A DNA stretch of 64,000 nt from assembly GCA_040756515.1 (NCBI GenBank), contig JBFLYW010000006.1, forward strand, positions 62,001 through 126,000, given 5' to 3'. This document shows positions 62,907 to 64,000 of this stretch, piece after piece. This DNA is from DSXH01 sp020724325 (GTDB lineage Bacteria; Bacteroidota; Ignavibacteria; Ignavibacteriales; Melioribacteraceae). Under the pieces are notes generated by a model, which was not told the DNA's origin, made no database searches, and saw only the letters and a list, made by a program, of their open reading frames with translations. A program made the translations under genes and the position numbers. Each line of letters begins with the position of its first letter. The first letter of the stretch is position 1.

Positions 62907-64000
62907 TTAATCTTCTATTTGTAATACAGCCAAAAAAGCTTCCTGAGGAATTTCAACATTACCAACCTGTTTCATCCTCTTCTTACCTTCTTTCTGTTTT
63001 TCCAACAATTTTCTCTTACGAGTGATATCACCGCCATAACACTTAGCTAAAACATTTTTGCGAAGCGCCTTAATGTTTGTTCTAGATATTATTTTGTTAC
63101 CTATTGCTGCCTGAATTGCAATCTCGAACATTTGACGAGGTATCAAATCTTTTAGTTTAGTGCAAACCTTTTGTCCCCACGAATAAGCTTTCTTTTCATG
63201 AACAATAACCGAAAGAGCATCAACCTTTTCGCTGTTAAGCATAATATCAAGCTTTACAAGTTCGGAAACTCTATAGCCAATATATTCATAATCGAACGAG
63301 GCATAACCGCGCGAAATCGATTTCAGCTTATCATAAAAATCAAAAATAATTTCTGAGAGCGGAAACTCAAACTGAATATCAGCACGTGTCGGGTCAATAT
63401 ATGTTGTATTCTTATATACTCCTCTTTTTTCAATTGCAAGCTGCATTAAGTTCCCTACGTACTCACTTGGTGTAACAATCTGTGCATTAACATAAGGTTC
63501 TTCAACTTTTTCAATTTCTCCCTGCACAGGCATTTCAGCGGGGTTATCAACAATAATTTTTTCGCCATTCTTGTTATAGACCCAGTATTCAACGTTAGGA
63601 AGCGTTGTAACAATCGATTGATCGAATTCTCTTTCGAGACGCTGCTGAACAATTTCCATATGAAGCATTCCCAGAAATCCGCATCTAAAACCAAATCCCA
63701 ATGCTGCAGATGTTTCTGGTACATAACTTAATGCGGAATCGTTCAATCGATATTTATCGAGGGCATCACGCAGATTTTCATAATCATCAGAGTTAGTTGG
63801 GTAAAGACCGCTGAAGACCATCGGTTTAATTTCTTTATATCCGGGTAACGGATGTCCGGAACCGTTGCGGACGTGTGTAACTGTATCGCCGACTTTTGTA
63901 TCGTTCAATTCTTTAATACCGGCGATAAGGTAACCGACGTTACCCGCTTTCAATTCACCGGATTTAATTCTTCCAAGGCGGAGTATACCGACTTCTTCAG
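62907..64000 (-). CDS. lepA: Elongation factor 4 (LepA), C-terminal part
   Basis: The last 364 or so codons of LepA; the N-terminal GTPase part runs off the window end. Present: domain II tail (NVGYLIAGIKELNDTKVGDT), FGFRCGFLGMLHMEIVQQRL, FDQSIVTTLPNVEYWVYN and the C-terminal KCYGGDITRKRKLLEKQKEG. LepA back-translocates ribosomes and affects initiation. The frame is open to base 64000; the internal TTG at 63953 is a leucine codon, not a start. Confidence 0.96.
   Translation of the reverse strand, partial: EEVGILRLGRIKSGELKAGNVGYLIAGIKELNDTKVGDTVTHVRNGSGHPLPGYKEIKPMVFSGLYPTNSDDYENLRDALDKYRLNDSALSYVPETSAALGFGFRCGFLGMLHMEIVQQRLEREFDQSIVTTLPNVEYWVYNKNGEKIIVDNPAEMPVQGEIEKVEEPYVNAQIVTPSEYVGNLMQLAIEKRGVYKNTTYIDPTRADIQFEFPLSEIIFDFYDKLKSISRGYASFDYEYIGYRVSELVKLDIMLNSEKVDALSVIVHEKKAYSWGQKVCTKLKDLIPRQMFEIAIQAAIGNKIISRTNIKALRKNVLAKCYGGDITRKRKLLEKQKEGKKRMKQVGNVEIPQEAFLAVLQIED

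Noticed and set aside
1..64000. tRNA, rRNA or riboswitch genes
   Set aside because: I looked in all gaps over 100 bp for cloverleaf ends, GGTTCGAATCC-type arms and known riboswitch cores, and found none I could support; a covariance-model search would be decisive.

Overview
The window (about 35% GC, 64 kb) looks like chromosome from a bacterium of the Ignavibacteria/Chlorobi side of the FCB group. The evidence: exported proteins with the type IX secretion (T9SS) C-terminal sorting domain in its Ignavibacteria form (NYPNPFNP...), Bacteroidota-like IleRS, DUF4292 and EnvC-type proteins, a core order yggS - divIVA - ileS - dksA-like - lspA - rluD, and weak or A-rich ribosome binding sites beside occasional GGAGG. 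No rRNA, tRNA, transposase, phage gene or CRISPR array was found.

Layout. 1-7653: forward housekeeping block (YggS tail, DivIVA, purine nucleoside phosphorylase, membrane coiled-coil protein, IleRS, DksA-like, LspA, RluD). 7660-12452: reverse block with hydF, aspA and a nine-heme T9SS-exported cytochrome. 12699-19155: cysS, envelope and beta-barrel proteins, rsgA. 19152-20051: a reverse ATP-grasp gene. 20162-33720: a tightly packed forward run of TPR lipoprotein, LolB/DUF4292 lipoprotein, EnvC-like protein, four glycosyltransferases and a giant C25/PorU-like T9SS protein carrying an ILEI/FAM3-like domain. 33857-38984: reverse run with an uncharacterised lipoprotein/small protein/membrane protein set, a HAD phosphatase and a degenerate phosphoesterase-propeller protein. 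39172-46150: metallophosphoesterase, a Cache-PAS-CBS-DUF294 sensor, then DUF485 + acetate-type symporter + porin. 46197-53594: reverse small conserved proteins, MBL hydrolase, Tat-exported DUF362 protein, response regulator and a large histidine kinase. 53595-54995: a non-coding 1.4 kb region holding a 101-bp palindromic tandem repeat. 54996-57960: reverse bcp - PTPS - folE - SDR (probable tetrahydrobiopterin synthesis) and dodecin - peroxiredoxin. 58188-64000: Rrf2 regulator, small hypothetical, O-methyltransferase, T9SS subtilase, lepB and the 3' part of lepA.

Themes. Three proteins carry T9SS sorting domains (cytochrome, C25 protein, subtilase), so much of the window concerns cell-surface export. 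The glycosyltransferase run joined to the C25/PorU-like gene fits surface-glycan assembly linked to T9SS attachment, though this is inference. The most notable observations are the ILEI/FAM3-like domain in the C25 protein, the animal-type PTPS with FolE and a sepiapterin-reductase-like SDR, the degenerate phosphoesterase fused to a beta-propeller, the one-protein sensor next to the acetate-type transporter, and the 101-bp palindromic repeat array. All calls are from reading the sequence; no searches were run.
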